The translations under genes were made by a program, and so were the position numbers. The notes beneath the pieces are model-generated. The model saw only the letters and a list, made by a program, of their open reading frames with translations. It had not been told where the DNA came from and did no database searches. Positions 13,235-19,826 of a stretch of DNA of 19,826 bases are shown piece after piece; the first letter of the stretch is position 1, and every line of letters starts with the position of its first letter. Source of the DNA: Alteromonadaceae bacterium UBA2620 (GTDB lineage: Bacteria > Pseudomonadota > Gammaproteobacteria > Enterobacterales > Alteromonadaceae); assembly GCA_002339125.1 (NCBI GenBank), contig DDJQ01000123.1, forward strand, positions 1 to 19,826. Direction: 5' to 3'.

Positions 13235-15907
13235 ATGAGTGATATGATGCACCAAGATGTTGACCCGCAGGAAACCCAGGAATGGCTGGAATCGTTAGAA
13301 TCGGTTCTGGAGGAAGAAGGGGTAGAACGCGCGCACTTTTTGTTAGAGTCTCTTATTGAGAAAGCCCGCCGCAACGGTGCGCACTTGCCGTACGACGCTA
13401 CCACTGCTTATATCAATACAATCCCGCCGGGGCAGGAACCCACCATGCCAGGCGACCAGACGATTGAAGGTAGCATCCGTAATGCACTGCGCTGGAACGC
13501 GTTGATGATGGTATTACGGGCGTCTAAAAAAGACCTTGAATTAGGTGGTCACATCTCAAGCTTTGCCTCTTCTGCCATGCTTTACGATGTAGGTTTTAAC
13601 CACTTCTTTAAAGCGCCGAACGACAAAGACGGCGGCGACTTTATTATGTACCAGGGCCACGTTGCGCCGGGTATCTATTCACGAGCTTATATCGAAGGTC
13701 GTTTAACTGAAGACCAGTTAGACGGTTTCCGTCAGGAAGTAGACGGCAAAGGTCTGTCTTCTTATCCGCACCCTAAATTAATGCCTGAGTTCTGGCAGTT
13801 CCCAACAGTATCTATGGGTCTTGGCCCGATGCAGGCTATTTATCAGGCCCGTTTCCTGAAATACCTGACTAACCGTGGTTTAAAAGACTGTTCTGATCAG
13901 CGCGTATGGTGCTTCCTTGGTGACGGTGAAATTGATGAGCCGGAAAGCTTAGGTGCAATTGGCCTGGCATCTCGTGAAGGCCTGGACAACCTGACTTTCG
14001 TAGTGAACTGTAACCTGCAGCGTCTGGACGGTCCGGTACGTGGTAACGGCAAAATTATCCAGGAACTGGAAGGGACCTTCCGCGGCGCAGGCTGGGAAGT
14101 GATCAAGGTTATCTGGGGTCGCTACTGGGATCCACTGTTAGCCCGTGATACTACCGGTAAACTGCTGCAGTTAATGAACGAAACCGTAGACGGTGAGTAC
14201 CAGAACTTCAAAGCGAAGGGCGGTGCTTACACCCGTGAACATTTCTTCGGTAAATATCCTGAACTGAAAGAAATGGTGTCCAATATGTCTGACGAAGACA
14301 TCTGGCGCTTAAACCGTGGTGGTCACGATCCGGTAAAAGTTTACGCAGCGTACGACCGCGCAGTAAACACTAAAGGCCGCCCACAGGTTATCCTGGCTAA
14401 AACCGTTAAAGGTTATGGTATGGGGGCAGCCGGTGAAGGTAAAAACATTGCTCACCAGGTTAAGAAAATGGACATGGATGCGATCAAACACTATCGCGAC
14501 CGTTTCAACATTCCGGTATCTGACGAAGCATTAGAAAAACTGCCATACTACAAGTTTGAAGAAGACAGCACAGAGATGAAGTATCTGCGCGAGCGTCGTG
14601 AAGCCCTGAAAGGTTACATGCCGCGTCGTCTGGCTAAGTCTACTGAAGAACTGCCAGCACCAGCACTGAAAGCCTTTGAAGCAGTAACTAAAGGCTCTGG
14701 TGACCGTGAAATTTCCACCACCATGGCGTTTGTTCGCGTACTGACTGCACTGCTTAAAGATAAGCAGATTGGTAAGCGCATAGTACCAATTATTCCGGAT
14801 GAAGCCCGTACCTTTGGTATGGAAGGTCTGTTCCGTCAGGTAGGTATTTACTCAAGCCAGGGGCAGAAATACGAGCCGCAGGATTCTGATCAGGTAGCTT
14901 ACTACCGTGAAGACCAGAAAGGTCAGGTACTGCAGGAAGGTATCAACGAGCTGGGTGCCATGGCGTCATGGTTATCAGCAGGTACCTCTTACAGCACCAA
15001 CGATCTGCCAATGGTGCCGTTCTACATTTACTACTCTATGTTTGGTTTCCAGCGTGTGGGCGATTTAGCCTGGGCCGCTGGTGATAGCCAGACCCGTGGT
15101 TTCTTAGTAGGTGGTACAGCTGGTCGTACAACGCTTAACGGTGAAGGTCTGCAGCACCAGGATGGCCACAGCCATACCCAGGCGGCGCTCATTCCTAACT
15201 GTGTTAGCTACGATCCAACCTACGGCTATGAAGTGGCTGTGATTGTTCAGGATGGTCTGCGCAGAATGCTCGAAGAGCAGGAAGACGTGTTCTATTACCT
15301 CACCGTAATGAACGAAAACTACAAGCAGCCAGCTATGCCTAAGGGCGTTGAAGAAGGCATTATCAAAGGTATCTATAAGTTAGAGACCATTGGCCGCAGC
15401 AACGCTAAGAAGAAAGTCAAACTGCTTGGTTCCGGAACCATTTTAGAGCAAGTTCGTACTGCAGCTAACAAACTGCACGACGACTACGGTGTAGCGGTTG
15501 AAGTGTACTCAGTACCTTCTTTCAACGAGCTTGCCCGTGACGGTCAGGAATGTGATCGTTTCAACATGTTCCATCCGGACAGCGATGCCAAAGTGCCATA
15601 TATCACTGAAGTCCTTAACGAAGGCTTTGACGGCCCGACTATTACCGCTACCGATTACATTAAGAACTACGGTGAGCAGGTACGTGCTTATGTACCAGGC
15701 GCTTATCGTGTACTGGGTACTGACGGCTTTGGTCGTTCAGACAGCCGCGCGAACTTACGTCGCCACTTTGAGGTGGATGCGGAGTACGTGACTTTTGCAG
15801 CCCTTTATGAGCTGTATAAGCAAGGCGAACTGGATGGCAAAACGCTCAATAAAGCCATGCAGGATCTGGGTATTGACCCGGACAAAATTAACCCGCTGTT
15901 CGCATAA
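13235..15907 (+). CDS. aceE: Pyruvate dehydrogenase E1 component (homodimeric type) AceE
   Basis: An 890-residue thiamine-diphosphate enzyme (E. coli 887) that decarboxylates pyruvate and transfers the acetyl group to the E2 lipoyl arms. The ThDP motif starts at GDGE (229-232, GDGEIDEPESLG) and runs to VNCNLQRLDGPVRGN. H407 lies in GEGKNIAHQVKKMD at exactly the E. coli active-site number. Further signatures are PDEARTFGMEGLFRQ, QEGINELGAM and LGTDGFGRSDSR near the C-terminus. The gene uses a strongly biased codon set (CTG, CGT, GGT, AAA), as expected for high expression. The ATG at 13235 is preceded by AGGA at a proper distance. aceF starts 20 bases after its stop, so the two are one transcript, with pdhR upstream. 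Confidence 0.98.
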   Translation: MSDMMHQDVDPQETQEWLESLESVLEEEGVERAHFLLESLIEKARRNGAHLPYDATTAYINTIPPGQEPTMPGDQTIEGSIRNALRWNALMMVLRASKKDLELGGHISSFASSAMLYDVGFNHFFKAPNDKDGGDFIMYQGHVAPGIYSRAYIEGRLTEDQLDGFRQEVDGKGLSSYPHPKLMPEFWQFPTVSMGLGPMQAIYQARFLKYLTNRGLKDCSDQRVWCFLGDGEIDEPESLGAIGLASREGLDNLTFVVNCNLQRLDGPVRGNGKIIQELEGTFRGAGWEVIKVIWGRYWDPLLARDTTGKLLQLMNETVDGEYQNFKAKGGAYTREHFFGKYPELKEMVSNMSDEDIWRLNRGGHDPVKVYAAYDRAVNTKGRPQVILAKTVKGYGMGAAGEGKNIAHQVKKMDMDAIKHYRDRFNIPVSDEALEKLPYYKFEEDSTEMKYLRERREALKGYMPRRLAKSTEELPAPALKAFEAVTKGSGDREISTTMAFVRVLTALLKDKQIGKRIVPIIPDEARTFGMEGLFRQVGIYSSQGQKYEPQDSDQVAYYREDQKGQVLQEGINELGAMASWLSAGTSYSTNDLPMVPFYIYYSMFGFQRVGDLAWAAGDSQTRGFLVGGTAGRTTLNGEGLQHQDGHSHTQAALIPNCVSYDPTYGYEVAVIVQDGLRRMLEEQEDVFYYLTVMNENYKQPAMPKGVEEGIIKGIYKLETIGRSNAKKKVKLLGSGTILEQVRTAANKLHDDYGVAVEVYSVPSFNELARDGQECDRFNMFHPDSDAKVPYITEVLNEGFDGPTITATDYIKNYGEQVRAYVPGAYRVLGTDGFGRSDSRANLRRHFEVDAEYVTFAALYELYKQGELDGKTLNKAMQDLGIDPDKINPLFA

Positions 15908-15927
15908 GCTCAGGGAGACTGCAAACG

Positions 15928-17919
15928 ATGTCAGACATTAAAGACGTATTAGTACCGGATTTAGGTGAAGATGAAGTTGAAGTCATTGAACTGTGCGTAT
16001 CTCCAGGCGATTCGGTAGAAGCCGAAGACGCCTTGGTAACAGTTGAAAGTGACAAAGCCAGCATGGACGTACCAGCACCTTTTGCCGGTACGCTCAAAGA
16101 GCTGTGCGTAAAAGTGGGTGATAAAATCAGCCACAACGACTTACTTGCCAAGTTGGAAGTTGCTGGCGGCGATGCTGCTGAAGCGCCAGCTGAGGAAGAA
16201 AAAGCTGAAGAAGCGCCTGCGGCTAAAGAAGAGGCAGCGCCTGCTGCCGAAGAGAAGCCAGCAGCGGCTGAACAAAGCAGCGGCGGTAGCGAAACCATTG
16301 AAGTAACCGTACCGGATATTGGTGACTCTGCCGACGTAGATGTGATCGAAATTCTGGTCAGTGCGGGCGATACCGTAGAAGCCGAAGATGGCCTGATCAC
16401 CCTTGAAACCGACAAAGCGACCATGGACGTACCGAGCCCACAGGCCGGTAAAGTGGTTGAAGTGAAGGTAAAAGATGGCGATAAGGTAAGCGAAGGTTCA
16501 CTGGTATTGTTGCTTGAAGTTGCCGGTTCTGGCAGCTCAGACAGTGCCCCTGCTGAAAAAGCGGAATCTGCTCCTGCGCCTGAAGCGGCAGCTGAAGAGC
16601 CGGCAGGTGAAGAGGAAATCGAAGTCACCGTGCCGGACATTGGCGATGCATCAGACGTTGATGTTATTGAAATCCTGGTTGCCGAAGGCGATACCGTAGC
16701 GGTTGAAGACGGTCTTATCACCCTTGAAACCGATAAAGCCACCATGGATGTACCTTCACCTAAAGAAGGTGTGGTCACCAAGTTACTGGTTAAGTCTGGT
16801 GACAAAGTGTCGAAAGGCGACAAGGTGTGTATGCTGAAAGTGGCTGGTAGCGCCAAACCAGCGCCTGCTAAGTCAGAAAGTGCCGCGTCTGCGCCTAAAG
16901 CTGATAGCGCACCCGCTGCCAGCAAGCCTGCAGAACCGAAGAAAGCCCCGGTGCCGCATCATCCGTCGGCCGGTACCAAGCCAAAAACTGGTAAAGTGCA
17001 CGCCTCACCATCGGTGCGCCGTCTTGCCCGTGAATTTGGTGTTGACTTATCAGAAGTACCTGGCAGTGGTCCTAAGAATCGTATTCTTAAAGAAGACGTT
17101 CAGGCCTATGTGAAAGAAGAGCTGTCTCGTCCGCGTACCACAGCGCCAGCTGCTGGTGGTGGTAACGGTGGCGGCCTGCAGGTACTGGCACAGCCAAAAG
17201 TTGATTTTGCCAAGTTTGGTGAGATTGAAGAGAAACCGCTGACCCGTATCCAGAAAATTTCTGGCCCGAACCTGCATCGTAATTGGGTAACTATCCCACA
17301 CGTAACGCAGTTTGAAGAAGCGGATATCACCGATCTGGAAGCATTCCGTAAAGAGCAGAATGCCATTGCTGAAAAGCGCAAGCTGGGCGTAAAAATTACC
17401 CCGCTGGTGTTTATGATGAAGGCGGCGGCCGATGCACTGCGTGCTTACCCTATCTTCAACACCTCTCTGGGTGAATCAGGTGAAACCCTGATCCAGAAGA
17501 AGTACATCCACATTGGTATTGCCGTGGATACTCCTGGAGGCCTGGTAGTTCCGGTAGTGCGTGATGTTGATAAGAAAGGTATTTACGAAATTTCCGAAGA
17601 GCTGATGGAAATCAGTAAAAAGGCCCGTGACGGTAAGCTTAAAGCTGCCGACATGCAGGGCAGCTGCTTCACCATCTCAAGCCTCGGTGGTATTGGTGGT
17701 ACTGCATTTACGCCAATTGTAAACGCACCGGATGTCGCTATCCTTGGGGTATCGAAATCTGACATCAAACCGAAGTGGAATGGTAAAGAGTTTGAACCTC
17801 GCCTGACCGTACCTTTATCGTTGTCATACGACCATCGTGTTATTGACGGCGCGGTCGCAGCAAGGTTTGCTGTACACTTGAAGTCAGTACTGGAAGATTT
17901 ACGCCAGTTAATTCTGTAA
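15928..17919 (+). CDS. aceF: Dihydrolipoamide acetyltransferase (E2) AceF with three lipoyl domains
   Basis: A 663-residue core subunit of the pyruvate dehydrogenase complex that passes the acetyl group from E1 to CoA. Three N-terminal lipoyl domains carry lipoyl lysines K43 (ESDKASMD), K163 and K270 (both ETDKATMD), joined by Ala/Pro/Glu-rich flexible linkers (about 81-120, 201-227 and 308-355). The peripheral subunit-binding domain is at about 357-396 (VHASPSVRRLAREFGVDLSE), a Gly-rich linker follows (410-416), and the catalytic domain runs about 425-663 with the active-site SYDHRVIDG (H636, D640). Domains 2 and 3 are nearly identical around the lysine while domain 1 is more divergent. Three-lipoyl E2 is as in E. 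coli (630 aa); longer linkers account for the extra length. AGGGAGA precedes the ATG. Confidence 0.98.
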   Translation: MSDIKDVLVPDLGEDEVEVIELCVSPGDSVEAEDALVTVESDKASMDVPAPFAGTLKELCVKVGDKISHNDLLAKLEVAGGDAAEAPAEEEKAEEAPAAKEEAAPAAEEKPAAAEQSSGGSETIEVTVPDIGDSADVDVIEILVSAGDTVEAEDGLITLETDKATMDVPSPQAGKVVEVKVKDGDKVSEGSLVLLLEVAGSGSSDSAPAEKAESAPAPEAAAEEPAGEEEIEVTVPDIGDASDVDVIEILVAEGDTVAVEDGLITLETDKATMDVPSPKEGVVTKLLVKSGDKVSKGDKVCMLKVAGSAKPAPAKSESAASAPKADSAPAASKPAEPKKAPVPHHPSAGTKPKTGKVHASPSVRRLAREFGVDLSEVPGSGPKNRILKEDVQAYVKEELSRPRTTAPAAGGGNGGGLQVLAQPKVDFAKFGEIEEKPLTRIQKISGPNLHRNWVTIPHVTQFEEADITDLEAFRKEQNAIAEKRKLGVKITPLVFMMKAAADALRAYPIFNTSLGESGETLIQKKYIHIGIAVDTPGGLVVPVVRDVDKKGIYEISEELMEISKKARDGKLKAADMQGSCFTISSLGGIGGTAFTPIVNAPDVAILGVSKSDIKPKWNGKEFEPRLTVPLSLSYDHRVIDGAVAARFAVHLKSVLEDLRQLIL

Positions 17920-17926
17920 ATCATTG

Positions 17927-17951
17927 TTCGCCCTGCTTCGTGCAGGGCGAA
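17927..17951 (+). other. Strong hairpin between aceF and lpd
   Basis: TTCGCCCTGC (17927-17936) and GCAGGGCGAA (17942-17951) form a perfect 10-bp G/C-rich stem with the loop TTCGT. It lies 7 bases after the aceF stop. No T run follows, so it is more likely an mRNA 3'-end stabiliser or partial terminator that separates aceEF from lpd output. Confidence 0.75.
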
Positions 17952-17977
17952 TCGTAATCTGAATTAGAGAGTTTACC

Positions 17978-18006
17978 TTTACTGCTGTGACGCAGCTAGT
18001 TACAAT
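17978..18006 (+). promoter_or_regulatory. Candidate independent promoter of lpd
   Basis: TTTACT (17978-17983), a 17-base spacer and TACAAT (18001-18006). The spacer holds an imperfect inverted repeat (ACTGCTG ... CAGCTAGT, 17981-18000) that could be an operator. An own promoter fits the known need of E3 for several 2-oxoacid dehydrogenase complexes, as in E. coli lpd. Start point near 18013, leader about 40 bases. Confidence 0.5.
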
Positions 18007-18052
18007 TCAGACACTTACATTCGTATAGAAACAGGACAGATTTGAGGTCACG

Positions 18053-19471
18053 ATGAGCGAAATTAAAACGCAGTTAGTGGTACTAGGCGCCGGCCCCGGC
18101 GGCTATTCAGCAGCCTTCCGCGCAGCTGATATGGGGATTGAAACAGTTCTGGTTGACGCCAGAGAAACCCTTGGTGGTGTATGCTTGAACGTAGGATGTA
18201 TTCCTTCCAAAGCCCTGCTGCACGTTGCTAAAGTGATGAAAGAAGCCAAGCACCTGGCCAGCCACGGTGTCTCATTCGGCGAACCTGAAATCGATCTGGA
18301 TAAAATCCGCGCATACAAAGACGGCGTAGTTGGCCAACTGACCAAAGGTCTGGCCGGTATGTCTAAAATGCGTAAAGTTAAGCACGTTCAGGGCTACGGT
18401 AAATTTACCGGTGCTAACACCCTGGAAGTGGAAGGCAAAGACGGTAAAACCACCATCTCTTTCGAAAACGCCATTATCGCCGCAGGTTCTGAGCCGGTAT
18501 CACTGCCGTTCATTCCTGAAGACGACCGCGTAATCGACTCAACCGGCGCGCTGGAAATGAAAGACATTCCGGAAAAAATGCTGGTACTGGGCGGTGGTAT
18601 CATCGGCCTGGAAATGGGTACGGTATACGAAGCTCTGGGCTCAAACATTGACGTGGTAGAGTTCCTCGACCAGTTAATCCCGGCTGCTGATAAAGACATC
18701 ATGAAGGTCTTCATGAAGACCTACAAAGAAAAATTCAACATCATGCTGGAAACTAAGGTTACCGGCGTTGAAGCTAAAGACGATGGTCTGTACGTAAGCT
18801 TTGAAGGTAAAAACGCACCGGCTGAGCCAGTACGTTACGACAAGGTACTGGTAGCGGTTGGCCGTAAGCCAAACGGTGGTCTGGTTGCTGCAGACAAAGC
18901 CGGCGTTAAAGTTGACGAGCGCGGCTTTATCTCTGTTGATAAGCAAATGAAAACCAACGTTGGCCACATCTACGCGATTGGCGACCTGGTTGGTCAGCCT
19001 ATGCTGGCCCACAAAGCGGTTCACGAAGGCCATGTGGCTGCCGAGAACATCGCTGGTAAGAAGCACTTCTTCGACCCACGTTGCATTCCTTCAGTAGCCT
19101 ACACTGAGCCAGAAGTAGCCTGGGTTGGTTTAACCGAGAAAGAAGCGAAAGAGCAGGGCGTAAGCTATGAAACAGCCACATTCCCATGGGCTGCTTCGGG
19201 TCGAGCGATTGCCTCTGATGCCACCGACGGTATGACCAAAATGATTTTCGACAAAGACTCTGGCCGTGTAATCGGTGGTGCCATGATTGGTACTAACGCC
19301 GGTGAGATGCTGGGCGAAATCGGCTTAGCCATCGAAATGGGCGCTGATGCCGAAGACGTAGCGCTGACTATTCACGCTCACCCAACGCTGAACGAGTCAA
19401 TCGGTCTGGCGTCTGAAATCTTCGAAGGCAGCATCACTGACCTTCCAAACCCTAAAGCTAAAAAACGCTAA
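18053..19471 (+). CDS. lpd: Dihydrolipoamide dehydrogenase (E3) Lpd
   Basis: A 472-residue FAD-dependent disulfide oxidoreductase (E. coli 474) that reoxidises the dihydrolipoyl arms of pyruvate and 2-oxoglutarate dehydrogenases and of the glycine cleavage system, using NAD+. It shows the FAD-binding GAGPGGYSA (12-20), the redox disulfide in GGVCLNVGCIPSK (C44, C49), the NAD-binding GGGIIGLEMG, the second FAD motif YAIGDL, and the C-terminal catalytic HAHPTLNE (H443, E448) supplied across the dimer. GAGG precedes the ATG at the right distance. The codon choice is as biased as in aceE. It is 133 bases after aceF, with a hairpin and a candidate promoter between them. Its stop codon lies inside its own terminator. 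Confidence 0.98.
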   Translation: MSEIKTQLVVLGAGPGGYSAAFRAADMGIETVLVDARETLGGVCLNVGCIPSKALLHVAKVMKEAKHLASHGVSFGEPEIDLDKIRAYKDGVVGQLTKGLAGMSKMRKVKHVQGYGKFTGANTLEVEGKDGKTTISFENAIIAAGSEPVSLPFIPEDDRVIDSTGALEMKDIPEKMLVLGGGIIGLEMGTVYEALGSNIDVVEFLDQLIPAADKDIMKVFMKTYKEKFNIMLETKVTGVEAKDDGLYVSFEGKNAPAEPVRYDKVLVAVGRKPNGGLVAADKAGVKVDERGFISVDKQMKTNVGHIYAIGDLVGQPMLAHKAVHEGHVAAENIAGKKHFFDPRCIPSVAYTEPEVAWVGLTEKEAKEQGVSYETATFPWAASGRAIASDATDGMTKMIFDKDSGRVIGGAMIGTNAGEMLGEIGLAIEMGADAEDVALTIHAHPTLNESIGLASEIFEGSITDLPNPKAKKR

Positions 19472-19483
19472 AGCGTTTTTTAG
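19458..19483 (+). terminator. Intrinsic terminator overlapping the lpd stop codon
   Basis: CTAAAAAACGC (19458-19468), loop TAAA (19469-19472), GCGTTTTTTAG (19473-19483). The left arm encodes the last residues KKR and the loop contains the TAA stop. A run of six T closes the right arm. Confidence 0.85.
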
Positions 19484-19514
19484 TCCCGGAATCGCCAACG
19501 GTGATATCCGGGAC
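19483..19514. other. Very stable hairpin after lpd
   Basis: GTCCCGGA (19483-19490) pairs with TCCGGGAC (19507-19514), and ATCGCC (19491-19496) with GGTGAT (19500-19505), leaving a three-base loop and one bulged A. No T run follows. It may protect the 3' end of the message or support termination together with the flanking terminators. Confidence 0.7.
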
Positions 19515-19553
19515 CCCCTAAATAGTCTGACTGTTTAGATAAAATAGTAATTT

Positions 19554-19588
19554 AAAAGGCCGTCTCACTTTAGACAGCCTTTTTTTTG
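19554..19588 (+). terminator. Second intrinsic terminator downstream of lpd
   Basis: AAAAGGC (19554-19560) and GTCT (19562-19565) pair with AGAC (19572-19575) and GCCTTTT (19577-19583), with one mismatch, and a run of eight T begins at 19580. The minus strand also ends in a T run, so it could act in both directions. Confidence 0.82.
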
Positions 19589-19615
19589 CCCCATCAACAC
19601 AGCCAATAACATCTT

Positions 19616-19743
19616 GTCATCCCCGCATGCTTCTCCCTCGTCATCCCCGCACGCTCCTCCCTCATCATCCCCGCACGCTCCTCCCTCGTCATCCCCGCAC
19701 GCTCCTCCCCCGTCATCCCCGCATGCTTTTGAGCGGGGATCTC
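19616..19743. repeat. 24-bp-period array of the REP-like hairpin-A half-site
   Basis: GTCATCCCCGCAYGCT begins at 19616, 19640, 19664 (first base A), 19688 and 19712, an exact 24-bp period. The first four copies end in a C/T-rich tail (CTCCCTC or similar). The fifth continues into the full hairpin A (ATCCCCGC ... GCGGGGAT, then CTC at 19741-19743) of the element seen at the start of the window. Copies differ at only a few positions. The remaining 83 bases (19744-19826) hold nothing I can support. Confidence 0.92.
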
Positions 19744-19826
19744 CTGAGCAGGCTGACTAACGCTGCTACTATTTTCTGTAGTCGTATTAACAGCCCATTG
19801 CTATGCAAGGAGATACCGGATAGCCG

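Noticed and set aside
15888..16925. 345-codon open frame on the minus strand opposite the aceF lipoyl region
   Set aside because: It is Ser/Ala/Thr-rich low-complexity translation produced by the repeated Glu/Ala/Pro/Asp codons of aceF, with three repeats mirroring the lipoyl domains. aceF is unambiguous on the other strand.
19616..19743. Possible CRISPR array (regular 24-bp spacing)
   Set aside because: The repeats are directly contiguous with no unique spacers, and no cas gene is in the window.
1..19826. tRNA, rRNA or known riboswitches
   Set aside because: I looked for cloverleaf and conserved riboswitch cores in all intergenic gaps and saw none.

Overview
The window reads as a chromosomal housekeeping region of a marine-type gammaproteobacterium, most likely of the Alteromonadales (Alteromonas-like). 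The reasons are the gene order (nadC, pilA/C/D, coaE, zapD, yacG, ampD, ampE, pdhR, aceE, aceF, lpd), products very close in length and motifs to the E. coli and Pseudomonas proteins, and intermediate base composition. The genus is an inference from gene order; no rRNA or other phylogenetic marker is present.

Layout. Positions 1-590 are about three ~200-bp tandem copies of a REP/BIME-like palindromic element. Next, on the minus strand, come a soluble PAS-PAS chemotaxis transducer (638-1942, BdlA-like) and the unit zapD - yacG - aspartoacylase (4006 to 2148), which ends in a hairpin. A plus-strand trio of small envelope-type genes (4282-5375, similar to the yqjD-yqjE-yqjK arrangement) sits between zapD and coaE. 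The minus-strand block coaE, pilD, pilC, pilA (5397-8673) is the type IV pilus biogenesis locus; the usual pilB ATPase gene is absent from it. Further along the minus strand are nadC and a membrane-anchored retropepsin-like protease (8905-10298).

From 10374 all genes are on the plus strand. ampD and ampE (peptidoglycan recycling and its membrane partner) end in a strong terminator. A ~500-bp regulatory region follows, containing two TGGT-N3-ACCA (PdhR-type) palindromes, and then the pyruvate dehydrogenase locus pdhR, aceE, aceF, lpd. These encode the pyruvate-sensing repressor and the E1, E2 (three lipoyl domains) and E3 subunits. lpd has its own candidate promoter behind a strong hairpin and ends in two intrinsic terminators.

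After lpd, positions 19616-19743 carry a perfect 24-bp-period array made from the left half of the same palindromic element that fills the first 590 bases. Most of the window is conventional. The parts that merit a second look are the two differently expanded REP-like arrays, the missing pilB with a terminator in its place, the small-gene trio splitting the coaE/zapD neighbourhood, and the paired PdhR-like boxes. I found no convincing novel defence, CRISPR, prophage or biosynthetic system.
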